Shown here: one piece after another, positions 1-10,400 of the stretch | Numbering within the stretch: the first letter of the stretch is position 1 | Layout of the letters: each line of letters starts with the position of its first letter | Source: Ligula intestinalis | Lineage: Eukaryota > Platyhelminthes > Cestoda > Diphyllobothriidea > Diphyllobothriidae | Reading direction: 5' to 3' | DNA: 64,000 nt | NCBI GenBank assembly: GCA_036362985.1 | Contig: JAYGXS010000002.1 | Span: forward strand, 85,087,432 to 85,151,431 | Program-made: the position numbers and the translations under genes | The notes under the pieces: model-generated | Told to the model about the DNA's origin: nothing | The model's database searches: none | Seen by the model: only the letters and a program-made list of their open reading frames with translations

Positions 1-480
1 AATTTGGGCAGAAGTCTACGCTACCTTTTATTTTGGTGGTTTGCTCTGTTGATAGTCCTCCCTCCTAGTAAGCTCGCACATCCCCGAGTGCATGTGTTTC
101 TACGCGAAGAGAGTAGTCTTAACTCGAACGATTTTCCAGACGGAACTTGCCGCGCCAGCACTTTGAACGAATTCACTAACAGGTCAGTGTCTCTGCGCCC
201 ACCCCGATACGGCGACGACGTCGGTCGAACTGTAATCATGTAAATACTATGCGGATTAACCGACAAACCTGACAGCGTTAAGAATGTGAAATAACAAGAT
301 TGTCAGCCATCATGATGGTCACTCTGTGTGGTTGCCAGTACTCCGTTCTCTCGCTGACCGACCACCTCAAGAGGAATGCTATGAGGACTAGTGTGTGTTT
401 GTTCGACCACTGTAATAGGTGATGTCCACCATTTGCCCGAGAGCAGAGACGTTGACTATGGCCAGGTACAGTGAAAGTAA
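1..480. other. No recognisable feature
   Basis: I see no conserved domain, splice-bounded exon or repeat relationship in this stretch. Short open frames exist on both strands but their products are of low complexity and resemble nothing I know. Confidence 0.4.
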
Positions 481-870
481 ACGAGCCGCCATATACCCCA
501 CTCTAAACCCTCATCCGCTTTTAACCGGTGACAAGACAAAGTCGAGATGGCCGAGCAAGAATCAGGCGTAAGCCGCTTTCTCCAGATGCAGCTAGAAACA
601 CCACCCAACTTAGGCGTTAGTGACACTAGACGTTGCGCGGGTAATACTGCATTGTCTACCCTAACTCACCTATAGTAGGTGTCAAGCCTGATTCTAGGAA
701 GCCAGGGCTCGTACCTCTAATAATACGACTGCTATTTCGAATACTACTACTGGGGTGCAGCCGAGTGATATTTTTGCTGGTACTATTTCAGACTGTATTG
801 TATGTCAGAAGTGACGCTGGTTAAAGTCAGCTCAGGGTTCATATCCCCTCAATAAGGACTAGTAAGGGAT
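480..870 (+). repeat. Dispersed repeat family A, copy 1 (partial)
   Basis: The segment aligns by eye with 42870-43465 on the same strand and, reverse-complemented, with 4165-4760 and 19190-19790. Shared landmarks are the 'tctaaaccctca' start, 'caggcgtaagcc' followed by 'ttctcca', a degenerate run of 'act' triplets and a 'cagcYgagtgata' stretch. No coding potential is seen, so this is a non-autonomous or decayed interspersed repeat of about 600 bp when complete; this copy lacks the distal third. Confidence 0.65.
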
Positions 871-2357
871 TTGAAAGAAAATAGCATGCACTCTGTGACC
901 TTACGCAAACGAGCGAGCGGGTAAATCGCGCAAGCAACTAAATCCACCGGCTTAAGCCATGCCAGTAAGACGTCTCCGAAGTAATATTGTTCTCGTGGGA
1001 GTAGCGTTTGCTGTTCAAGTCTACTTACAAAACTGAACAAGCCAACTTAATCCTATGTTGTAACCCACGCTAAGACTTCCCCCACCCCGGCGAATAAATT
1101 TCGAGTGATGAACAATCAAGGATCGAACGGTTGATCCACTTTTAAAGTACTTTCCATCGAACCACTTGACTCAATAGTCAGTTGATATGTTGTCAATTAA
1201 CGGAGCTGTTAAAACCCGTACAGGGAAAGAGATGAATATTCAGAATGAAAGATAACATCTGAAGATTCGCCTTATTCTTTTTTCCTAAGCCTTAATGGCA
1301 TACAAGGTGACGTTTGAGTAAGTGTACCCTCTGCAGCGAGTCAGGAAGAGGGGGGTCAGAGGCTGTATAAATGCCTAGGTAGAGTTTGGAGCCGATCCAG
1401 TCATTGCAGTGCTGTAGACAGTACATGTGTTAATTCATGAAATGCTAACCAAAATTCGACAATGTTGTTTTCTTTAAGAAAAGTAGAGCTCTTACATTTC
1501 GTCAGGGTGCCGGCTTTTAGAGCAGCTTCTTCTCGACCGCCTCCAAAAATAAAACTATCTAACAAAGACTACTTAAGTAGCTCACATATTTTTTCAGAAT
1601 TTTTGGTCGTCTTATAAATTGAAATGCAGTGGAGCCTCGGCTAACAAGTCTACTCCGTCCCAGCACCAACCTCGTCATGTGAAACGTTTGTCTTATGAAA
1701 TTTAGCTAAGCAAACTGTATCAGTTCAGCGATTGGTTGCAGGCAACCGAGGGCCTACACCGTGAGAGCAAAACTCAACGGTGGAGACAGACAGATGCACA
1801 CGCACGGACAACTCGTTAACTGAGCGGAAGCGCGTCAATCGAAACACATTTTCCGCTAGTGGCTCCACTGTATATGCTATACAAATAACGGATACAAATG
1901 TTTTCTTCTACTCATGTGCTGAAGAACTCAACCAATCACGTAATTGACGAAAGTTTGTGACATAACGCAATCCTAATCGACGCCGGGGCGGAAACCAAAA
2001 AAGTAACTCCATGCACACAGATTTTGATTCTTTTTTTTCCCGCCCGAATCCACCGAAGTAAGTTCGGTAACCTCCCATCATGCAGCATGATAGATGACAC
2101 GGAATTCTGACAGTACCAGCACCTGTTGATGGTAAAGCATGTGCTGGAAGTTTCGGTGAAGGGATCAGTTTGGAGCGGAACGTCACTGACCTGTGTGCAA
2201 TCCGTTCAAGCTGTTTCTTTTCGAATTGTCGCGGTATAAAAAGAATAGATTTTGTGATGACCTTAAGAGCAATTTTGAGAGGATCTATACCGTTGAAGGT
2301 CTTGCATAACGCTCCGTAGTCCAGTGCTAATAGGGTAAATTTGATTTACAGGCGGTA
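871..2357. other. No recognisable feature
   Basis: About 1.5 kb without a gene I can support. A 92-codon antisense frame at 1908-2186 shows no family resemblance. AT-rich intergenic sequence. Confidence 0.4.
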
Positions 2358-2500
2358 AGTCAGAAGGAGAAAGGACGTTCAGTGGGAGAGGTTTATTTTC
2401 TATCTGACGTTTCGGATAGTTGCCTCGTTTATCCGTCTTCAGAGAGTGAATACTCTGGCTTTCGCTATATGCCGTTTCTTTCTTCCGCGAGCATAGTGGG
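2358..2500 (-). mobile_element. Penelope-like element, 3' tail fragment (minus)
   Basis: This stretch matches 33484-33620, which is the 3' end of a PLE with recognisable RT and GIY-YIG domains. Both read 'gtcagaaggagaaag', a spacer, 'ctgacgttt', and then 'gaatactctggct'. On the minus strand it encodes the end of the element followed by a hammerhead-like core (2403-2443). It is the mirror partner of the plus-strand tail at 2840-3200. Only the tail survives here. Confidence 0.65.
2403..2443 (-). ncRNA. Hammerhead-like ribozyme core in PLE tail
   Basis: On the minus strand the order is CTGAAGA, a CGGATA/TATCCG stem, then GAAACGTCAG. This follows the two conserved hammerhead boxes (CUGANGA and GAAA) separated by stem II. 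Penelope-like elements are known to carry hammerhead motifs. Helix III is not obvious in a single copy, so cleavage activity is not established. Confidence 0.5.
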
Positions 2501-2820
2501 AGACGAAACCGGAGACGAGCCGAGGCGAGTGGCTGGTTCCTGAGCCTACACGTATGTACGCCTCCCTCCCCCCTCCCGTTTATGAGGCAACCCTTCTCTC
2601 ACTTGACCGTGCTAGTTGCGTAACGTTGAGGTCTGTGGCACTGGTACTTCTCTCCGTAAACTAAAATGGCCGTGTATATTAAAAAAAAACAGTATACCTA
2701 ACAATGCATTCGACTTTGTAGTTAGCGGGCACATCCGAGCGCCTGCGTAGGTGTTTAAGGCTCTAAACTGGGGCCGTCAACCGGTGTATCCATGAGACAG
2801 GCTATGACGAGACGCCGGGT

Positions 2821-2838
2821 GGGGGGGGGGGGGGGGGG
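2821..2838. repeat. Homopolymer G(18)
   Basis: A run of eighteen G residues lies immediately before the plus-strand PLE tail and may mark an insertion boundary. Length in the assembly may be unreliable. Confidence 0.9.
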
Positions 2839-2839
2839 A

Positions 2840-3200
2840 CGTTGTGACACAGATAACCAGCGCGCGGGGAGACCAAATAAACACTGACGCCCCAGTCGCA
2901 GACAGTGTCAACGCGGAGCAGAATGCGGGTGACGCTTACCAGGCCGTGGGGGGCGCCCTGCGGTTACCACCTGGAGACGCGAGTCACTCAGAGCGGTTCA
3001 AACTGGACTGGCAGACTACGCACGCGGAAGAAAGGAGTGGCATATAGCGAGAGCCGGGAGAGCCAGAGTATTCACTCTTTGAAGATGGATAGATGAGACG
3101 ACTATCCGAATCGTCAGATACACAATAAATTTCTCCCGGTGAACGTCCTTTCTCCTTCTGGTTCCGCAGCCCTTTTAAAAGTTGGCACAACGCCAATCTT
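2840..3200 (+). mobile_element. Penelope-like element, 3' coding end and tail (plus)
   Basis: The translated plus strand carries the motif QINTDAP.ADS.NAEQ and the SQSIHSLKM segment also found, with variants, in the C-terminal part of the PLE at 33.5-34.1 kb on the opposite strand. It ends in a degenerate hammerhead-like core at 3079-3118 (TTGAAGA, GGATAG/CTATCC stem, GAATCGTCAG). Upstream RT and GIY-YIG parts are missing. Together with 2358-2500 it forms an inverted pair of PLE ends. Confidence 0.65.
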
Positions 3201-3244
3201 AGTTTCCCAAATTGGGGGCAGGTGGCTGTGTGACCGTTCGGCGA

Positions 3245-3520
3245 TTACCATCGAACTGTATTGTATAGTTCAAAAGAAGTAGATGTGTCCCCTGCGACAA
3301 TAATTTTATTCGCCTGAAGTTTGAAAATTCGTCGCAGTTTCACTGTCAGAGACAATGGCAGCGACGGGTGTATAGTTTCTCTGACAGGCCGCCGTCGGCA
3401 GCCGCTGTATTTGCTGTTGCCGTACGCTGGCGAACTGCAGTCGCGGTGGTATTTGGACGCCGCGGGGTCTTCAAACCGGACGCGACGGCCTCTACAGTTC
3501 AGTTGATGGAGCAACAACAA
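3245..3520 (-). mobile_element. PLE tail-like fragment
   Basis: The block around 3290-3360 ('ttttattcgcctgaagttt...attcgtcgcag...gtcagagaca') matches the PLE tails at 16430-16490 and 20180-20250. The rest of the fragment is GC-richer and unassigned. This copy is diverged and has lost an exact hammerhead core. Confidence 0.45.
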
Positions 3521-3549
3521 GAAAATTATCCATCAGGACACGTCTTATG

Positions 3550-4164
3550 AGAAATCAGATTTCGGCATATCGTCAGCATATAAGGTTTGAACGTACAATG
3601 ATAACCATCTCCGCGAAAATGCAATGGTACTGTCCTTGCTGAAGCTGCTCCTGGTGAATACGCGCTCGCAAATCTATAGCTGTTAATGACACCGTTGTGG
3701 TAGAGGTAGAATCATTTATCTGCGCCTGGTCTACGCCTGCAAGCTTTGTGCTTCATCGGACTGCCATATGTATCAAGGGCCCACTCTTCTGCGTCCTTCA
3801 TTTTATCTCGACATTTTGTCCCGTTCCTTTAAAAATTCCCTGTTATTGAGCAAACTGTGACATCGGATTGGCTGGATCAGTTGCATGTGCAGCTTCAGGT
3901 TTAGGTAAGGCATCACAAAGCTTCCACGTCTAGTTGTTTCTGGAAAAGGTAGCTCCTTGGTTCACGTGCTATCCTCTGCGAATATTAACTTAGAGTTAGG
4001 TACTGCAGACATTTAAATATGGCCTGGAAAAACAGCACATGTTATGACCTAAATGCATGATAAACCTTTAGCTATTATTAAACACTCGTTTCTTTAACCT
4101 TTCAGTTTATTATTTGCCAGATATACGTTTCGACTGCATAATAGGTTAAACTTCCTACATGCAC
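3550..4164. other. No recognisable feature
   Basis: AT-rich sequence without open frames of interest and without a clear match to the other repeats in the window. Confidence 0.4.
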
Positions 4165-4760
4165 ATACAGGCTGCATTGTAGTATACTATTTACTGGTCT
4201 TAGTAAGGATGCTTACTAGAATTAGCACTCCTAGCAGCGGTATCCTAGCCCTCGTTGTCGGAACTTAGGAAAAACTTACACAGTTTCGATGAACAGAGGT
4301 AGGAGGGTTGAAACCAGGGCAAGCATTGATGTGCTCCGATGCTCAAACATCTACTCTACTCGAAATAGTATAAATCCAGGTCCTCACTCCTAGTTGAAAT
4401 TGAGGAAACATGAGCCCAGCGCTGACTTAAATCAGCGTCATTTCTAACCGCGTATTAGCATAATAAATAGTACCAATACTACTAGCACCAGCTACACTGT
4501 TAGTAAGCAGTGGTATAAATTGTATTAGCAATATCAGATTGAGTCTCCTTGAGAATTTATGGAGTGAGGGTAGGCAGTGCAGTAGTAGCAGCGCAAAGGG
4601 CTACTGTCACTTAAGGCTAAATTAGGCGATGTTTCTGGCTTGCTTTGAAAAAATCAGCTCACGCCTGATTCCCGTCCGGTCATATAGACTCTGTCTTGTC
4701 ACCGGTTCAAGCGGGTGAGGGTTTTGAGTGTGATAGATGGCTGCGCGTCTATTTTCATTC
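4165..4760 (-). repeat. Dispersed repeat family A, copy 2 (complete-looking)
   Basis: This is the reverse complement of the 42870-43465 repeat. Shared marks from one end to the other are the 'agtatacta' and 'agtaaggatgcttactagaattagcactcct' blocks, the 'gagcccagcgctgac' block, the AGT-triplet-rich centre and the 'ttcaagcgggtgagggttt' end. No coding potential is seen. Confidence 0.65.
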
Positions 4761-4899
4761 TATCTGACTACAGTCACCATCCCTGCTCTTTGAACATATG
4801 GTGGACCTAATCTAAATCGATGGTCGAACAATCAGGTCAGCACTATCAGACGACGGTAGTCATGACGTAATCTAAGGAGATAAAGGGTAGACGGGACGT

Positions 4900-5300
4900 G
4901 TGAGTTCTGCTGGGGTCAATAAGTGTTGGAAGAAAACGTTAGTGGCGGGGTCTATTGTTGTTGTTGTTGTTGTTGTTGCTGAGGAAACGACTCTTCTCGG
5001 TGTCGAAAACGCTCGAAAAGTCCTAACACAGGGGGTTAAGCTAATCGAAAAAAACCCTAGCAGCTGCGATCTTCAGGCTCGGTTTCTTGTGGGGAAGAAG
5101 AGGTGAGAGGCCAGACTGGTAGGAACAGTTTATTCTGTACAAGAGTAAGTGGAGATTAGGTTGGAGAAACTTGACTGTCCAGACGTGAAGAGAGGCTGGT
5201 CCGAAAAGTTGAGAGCATAGGCAGTCAACGCATTGAGTTCCTTTATGGGTCGGCCTTGAAAGTGATTGGCCAGACTGAGTTCGACAGACACCCCTGTGAT
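4900..5300 (+). repeat. Dispersed repeat family B with (TTG)n tract
   Basis: A (TTG)8-like microsatellite at about 4952-4978 precedes a block ('gcgatcttcaggctcgg', then 'gtttattctgtacaagagtaag') that is related to 10890-11050 and more distantly to 19928-20045 and 41070-41160. In the last two the equivalent block resembles a tRNA T-arm (GGTCGAATCC). Function unknown. Confidence 0.4.
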
Positions 5301-6110
5301 GGGCTGTCCCAGAGGGCGACGTCAGTACCTGTTCACTCGTTAGCATCGCTGAGCCTCCCCGTGGAATGTGTGGCTACAATCCAACCATTGTGCAGTGATC
5401 ATACTCCTTCATTTGTCTCAAACCCAATTAAACAAACAGCAGTTACGTGAAGCGACTCGATGGCTGGACAGTTTGTGTAGTACCTGGAGGGATAATTATT
5501 GCTTATATAGCCAGCTAAATTGGATGCATGAATAGGAATTCCCCACCCAAGTAGTAAAGGTGGTCCTGTGCAAAATTCCACTAAGTATCTCCTGACATAA
5601 ACTTGCACCGCAGCATTAACCTTAAGCCTCACGCAAAACTCAACCCTAACCTTCAACCCACTTCCAATTTCCCGGGAATTCGACATAGAGCCACTCACAT
5701 CGCTGGTGGTTCCTATCTCTGTGTCCGATTTAAGGGGCCACATAAGTAATTCTTCCCCCTGGAGGAGAAGATGGACATCTCTATTCATCCCTTCGACACA
5801 CTGCTCTAGGGGGTCCGAGATCGTGTCCTAAAAGGGTGGGGGGAAGAGTCCTATTGTGTAGCGAGCACTATTTGCCATGTCGCAATGACCTATGGATGCA
5901 GTCTTTCTATAAGCGGCAACCTCGAGATTAATCAGGTCTTTTTTTATTCTGAAAACCGTTCCACTATCCGCCATCTGCGTGCGTACTAACAAGCCCGCAA
6001 CTTTTTAAACAGCTATCGGTCATTTCACTTGAGTTCCAGTCGTCCTCGAATGAAGGGAGGTCTAAAAGAGCAGCCACTAATATTCGGCCGCAAGACTGTC
6101 GCGGGCTACT
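5300..6110. other. No recognisable feature
   Basis: A 129-codon antisense frame (5399-5788) has no recognisable motif. I see no splice-bounded exon and no repeat relationship. Confidence 0.4.
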
Positions 6111-6112
6111 AC

Positions 6113-6215
6113 CCTTCCTTCCTTCCTTCCTTCCTTCCTTCCTTCCTTCCTTCCTTCCTNNNNNNNNNNCTTCCTTCCTTCCTTCCTTCCTTCCTTCCTT
6201 CCTTCCTTCCTTCCT
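6113..6215. repeat. (CCTT)n microsatellite with a 10-N assembly gap
   Basis: A perfect tetranucleotide tract is interrupted by Ns at 6160-6169. The gap is within the repeat, so the true repeat length is unknown. The 73-residue LPSF-repeat frame across it is an artefact. Confidence 0.97.
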
Positions 6216-6464
6216 TATCTACCACCTTATATAATGCGGTAGGACTATGAAGTGCCGTTCGCCGACATTTCGAATGTCGATTTCACGGTTAATTGCATTT
6301 GGATTAGTTTTAAGTGATAGTAGACTTGCGCAGCATCTACCGCACTCTCTCTTCCCTCACCCACATGTGCCCGTTGTCGAGAGAGGAGGTCAAGAAGACC
6401 AGAGACGGGATCGGACGCAGGTCTATGATGTGACCGAGGCCGCACCTACGCGCTCCACCACGCC

Positions 6465-6760
6465 CCTCCCCCCCACGTTCGGAGGGAACCACAGCAGACG
6501 CGTCTTCGACCGAGTTCCCACCCGCCTTCAGGGCGGCCAAGGTCTGCTACACCAAACCTCCCTATGGTGGATCCATCTCTTCTCTTCTCCATCTATTTTT
6601 TTTAATGACAGAGCAGCCCCTCCTGACTATGCTGCTCCTCCTCCTCCTCGCCGCCGGGATTGAGGCCCACCCGGCGGGGTTCCGGATCCAAAAGGGCTAC
6701 TTGCCTGCCTGCCCCCACGTTCGGCATTTGTCATCAGCGCGCAACCCGAATAACGCTTGC
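6465..6760 (+). mobile_element. Jockey-like LINE, 5' fragment (decayed 2A-like region)
   Basis: The translated plus strand repeats the start of the LINE ORF found antisense at 24.6-24.9 kb. It has the same Arg/Pro-rich lead, 'TEQPLLT', a leucine run and 'LLAAGIEA' followed by HPAG, where the other copy has NPGP. The downstream zinc finger, endonuclease and RT are absent. A fragment that keeps the 5' and loses the 3' end is unusual for target-primed insertion and suggests later deletion. Confidence 0.7.
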
Positions 6761-7016
6761 CGTACCCTGATCTAGCCTGCGCCTTGGTCTAGTGCATCTA
6801 CCACGCGGCCCGCCACAACCATTCTGCCATTAAACTTTACCACAATTGTCGCTATAACGCCTTATTCTTATATTTTCCGGGGAGGGGGGTGGGGGGTAAA
6901 TGTTGTTCCTCTCTCTGCAACTTTTTAATCCTGATCAATTTATGATCCCCCATTATTTTCTTATTATATCTTTCAGGTTGAATTCTTAATACGCTTATAG
7001 CAGAGCACGAGAAACG

Positions 7017-7467
7017 ATGTCGCATGTGGTCATGAATGAGCCGAACGGCACCCTTTCCAGCAGCCAAACTGGTCACCCCACACCGCATCTAAATCAGTCC
7101 GTTCGTTCAACTATCACGCTGCCGTCCGTCGAGTCGCTACAGAAGACACTTCGTCCACCACCACCGCCCACGCCTTCTGTTTACATCCAAGCAGCGCCAG
7201 AACGTAGTGATGATGATGATGGGGACACCATGGACCTTGACCAGTCCCTGCAGGAATTTGTGGTGGAGAACTCAACCTATCGAGACGAGAGTAATTCCGG
7301 TTACAGTCCCTCAGGTACGGCCGGCCAGAACTTTCACACCCCGGATGCATCTCTCTATAGTACTTACAAAGACAAACCTGATCCGAACAATGGTCTTCAG
7401 CTTGGTACGTCTCACCTGATCACAGCGACGCCCGTGAGACGGGAAGACTCGACCGAGTTCAAAAAGG
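7017..7467 (+). CDS. Nuclear receptor exon 1 (N-terminal A/B region)
   Basis: This exon encodes residues 1-150: a low-complexity, Ser/Thr/Pro-rich region with a poly-proline run, an acidic DDDD stretch and no folded domain, as is usual for the A/B transactivation region. A TAA in frame 36 nt upstream supports ATG 7017 as the start. The donor is chosen at 7468 (GTAATT, phase 1). GTACGT at 7405 and GTACGG at 7315 are alternative donors in the same phase, so a shorter exon is possible. An acceptor-like 'tttcag' at 6971-6976 suggests a 5' UTR intron. Confidence 0.7.
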
Positions 7468-10400
7468 GTAATTAAACCTGCTAATTTCTTGCTACCTATA
7501 CACTTATTTAAAACCTGACTGGGCGCTCAAAACATTGCCTACAGCAGAAGGTTTTTCTCACTTTCAACTTGGGGATTCGTCTGGTCAATTCCAATTTCAT
7601 TTTAAAGGCTACGTACTGCTTGCAAATTTTGGACAATAACCCTTCCATTTATTTTCTAGACTCAATTTGGCATACACACCGTGCTTCATTGCTCATTCCG
7701 CAGAGACTCTACTACACGCCCGTCAGAATAATGTTTTTATTTGGCTGAACTTTCGAACTCTTACTGGCGCCCACTGTTAGAGATTGAAGTGGTAACATTA
7801 AACCAGCAGCAGTTAAAGGGGGCAGGGGCCAATAAAAAAACAGTGATGCCAATCTGGAGCTGATTATGCAGGACTCTGTACACCGGCGCCAGATCGATAA
7901 ATCGATTGCTTTGTCTTGCATCCGGCGTGAGCGATTATCTGAAAACTCAAACTCGTAACCTATTTCGTAGGCGTGGGTAATCACTTGTGATAATCCATCA
8001 CCCCGTCTCTCAGCTAAATTATTTTCGTTTATGCGCGATCCAGGTATGCGTCCAGTCTGTCCCGATTAGTCACGATGACAGTTAAGGTACGCAATGCAAT
8101 ACATTGCTTACTAGCATTTAATTTGTTCCTGATTTTCCTAACTCTACTGCGCATGGAAGCCTGTATGCACTTCCAGCACTTAGTCCTCCAGTAATGCGTT
8201 CGTTCGTTTCTGAAACGTCCTTGATGGTAGCAGAAAGATCCACAGCGGGCATATCTAAATATATACAAAAATAACTACTATATGCATTTCAGTAGGTGTA
8301 ATTACGTACATTCATTTTAGTAGGCATGGTGGTATCAGCGGACGGGTCTTGGCAAGCCTGCTACTATGTCCTCGTCTCTCATTTCATTGCAAAGAAATAC
8401 TATTTGCAGATCCCATTCCTACAAATTCCTTAGCTCAGACAGTTAGAAGTGATAAACGGATTGGTTCCACTTACCTATATTTCCACATTCTGGTCTTGGT
8501 AAGCCTGCAACTACATCCTGTCCTCTAATTTCTTTAAAAAATGAGTAGTAGTTGCAACCCTCGGGCGGACCTTTAACACACCAACCGTATACTTATCAAG
8601 GAGTTGACCAGTCGTCTGAGGTAAAGATTAGCTTACAAATTGAATTTAAAAAAGACGCTAAAACGAACTATCGACACAGGCCAGCAATGCCTAAGGAACC
8701 CTCAGTCTGACAAATGTTGGCTTGACATTTAAGCGAGCTCAGGGCCGTGTCGTGTATGCGAGAGAAAGTTCAACATAAACCTTCTCTCTGACAATTTACT
8801 CATGGCGGTTTATTCAATTATCTTACTCTTGCTGCTTTTCGTCTAGTTTTTCGATTAACGCAGTCTACTCCGAGGCTATGTAGCGGCCGCGGTAAACAAA
8901 TTCGACGAAATTGACCGGCTTTTACCCAGCCTTCCTTGACTAACCATTCTATTTCCCCACCAATAAAACCCCTAATTACCACTGGCCCGTAACACACAGG
9001 ACTGGAACTAGGGATATACAAACTACTTTAGAGGATAAGCGGGCGCTGTTCCAACAGCGAAATAGAAATAACGGTCATCATCACTTTCTCAATTTTTTTA
9101 TAGCAACAATCCAGTGTCTTGCAACAGAAGCTGTGTGAGAGTACTATTGACATGAATCTAGACTCACTGTAGCAACCCGGAAGAAAAAGTAGCTGAGGCA
9201 GGATATCTCTGCGACAAGTTTATACAGAACGGCTATCCGAGGATGTTCATGAGCTGATGTCGGCACACAGCTTCTTTTGCAAGTCACTGTATGGTTGCCC
9301 CGGACTTCAATCACTTTCCAGGTTATCTTGCTTCCAGCTTGGACGGTTATCTTCGTGACTGCGAAGTGCCCTGTCTCGTAGTTTTGCGTAATCATCTGTG
9401 ATAATCCATTATTTTATCTCACAGCTAGCTTATGTTCGTGTATCCACGATTCAAGCATGCGTCCAGTCTGTCCTGCGTAGTTGCGCGGACATTTAAAGCA
9501 AGGAATGCAATACACTTCACCGTCTAGTGACTAGCATTTCATCGGCCATTAATTTTCATGACCATGTTGTGCATGGTAGCCGGTTTGCACTTTCAGCATA
9601 TAGTCCCACAGCAATGCGCTCGTTCAGTTCTGACACGTCTTTATTATATGACAATGCATGTAATACCGTAGGGGCTGGTTCGGTTTGGGTCCCCGGGGGC
9701 GAACGCGTAGGTATTGACTCATGAATGTTTTCGGATAGCCGTTTCGCATAAACTGGTTGTGGAGCTATCCTGTCTCACGTGCTTTTTCTTCCGGGTTGCT
9801 GCAGGGAATCTATTAGTGTCAGTCGGGATTCGATTGACCAGCGTTCTCACATAGCGAATAACTATATCACAGGTCGGAAACCTTATGGATTCAGAGGGAG
9901 GGTCACGAAAGCATATATTTTGAAATATATTTCAGTCAGAGCCATATACTATATTTTAAGATTGAATTCAATTTAATATGAGTATAGAAAGCCTCTGGAT
10001 TTCGCAATTGGAGGAACAAAAATCACAAAAACTGAAATTTTTAATTCCAATTTTATCTGAGGGAGCCAGATGCAACCATCAAAATGGCCACATCCGGCTC
10101 GCAAGCTTTACGTTCCCGACCCTTGCACTAGATGGTTGGGTAGCAGTACCTCATGGGGCCGCTTGGGGAGCACGTGAAGCGCGCACCTCAGTCTCAAGGG
10201 GACCTGATTTTAAGAGAGAGGAGGGGCGGGGCATGTCAGGGCATAAATTAGATCGCAATAATCCTGCAATCCAATTTTATCTGAGGGAGCCAGATGTAAT
10301 CATCAAAAGAGCCACACCAGGCTAGCGAGCCATACGTTCTCGACCCCTGCACCAAATGGTTGCTGTAAAAACTGAGAAGCTACTTGCTGGTCGTCACTTT

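Noticed and set aside
3321..3550. Overlapping plus frames of 60 codons in GC-rich stretch
   Set aside because: No motif; adjacent to a PLE tail and probably part of that decayed insertion.
6029..6250. Open frame with LPSF repeats
   Set aside because: It is the translation of the (CCTT)n microsatellite through a gap of Ns.
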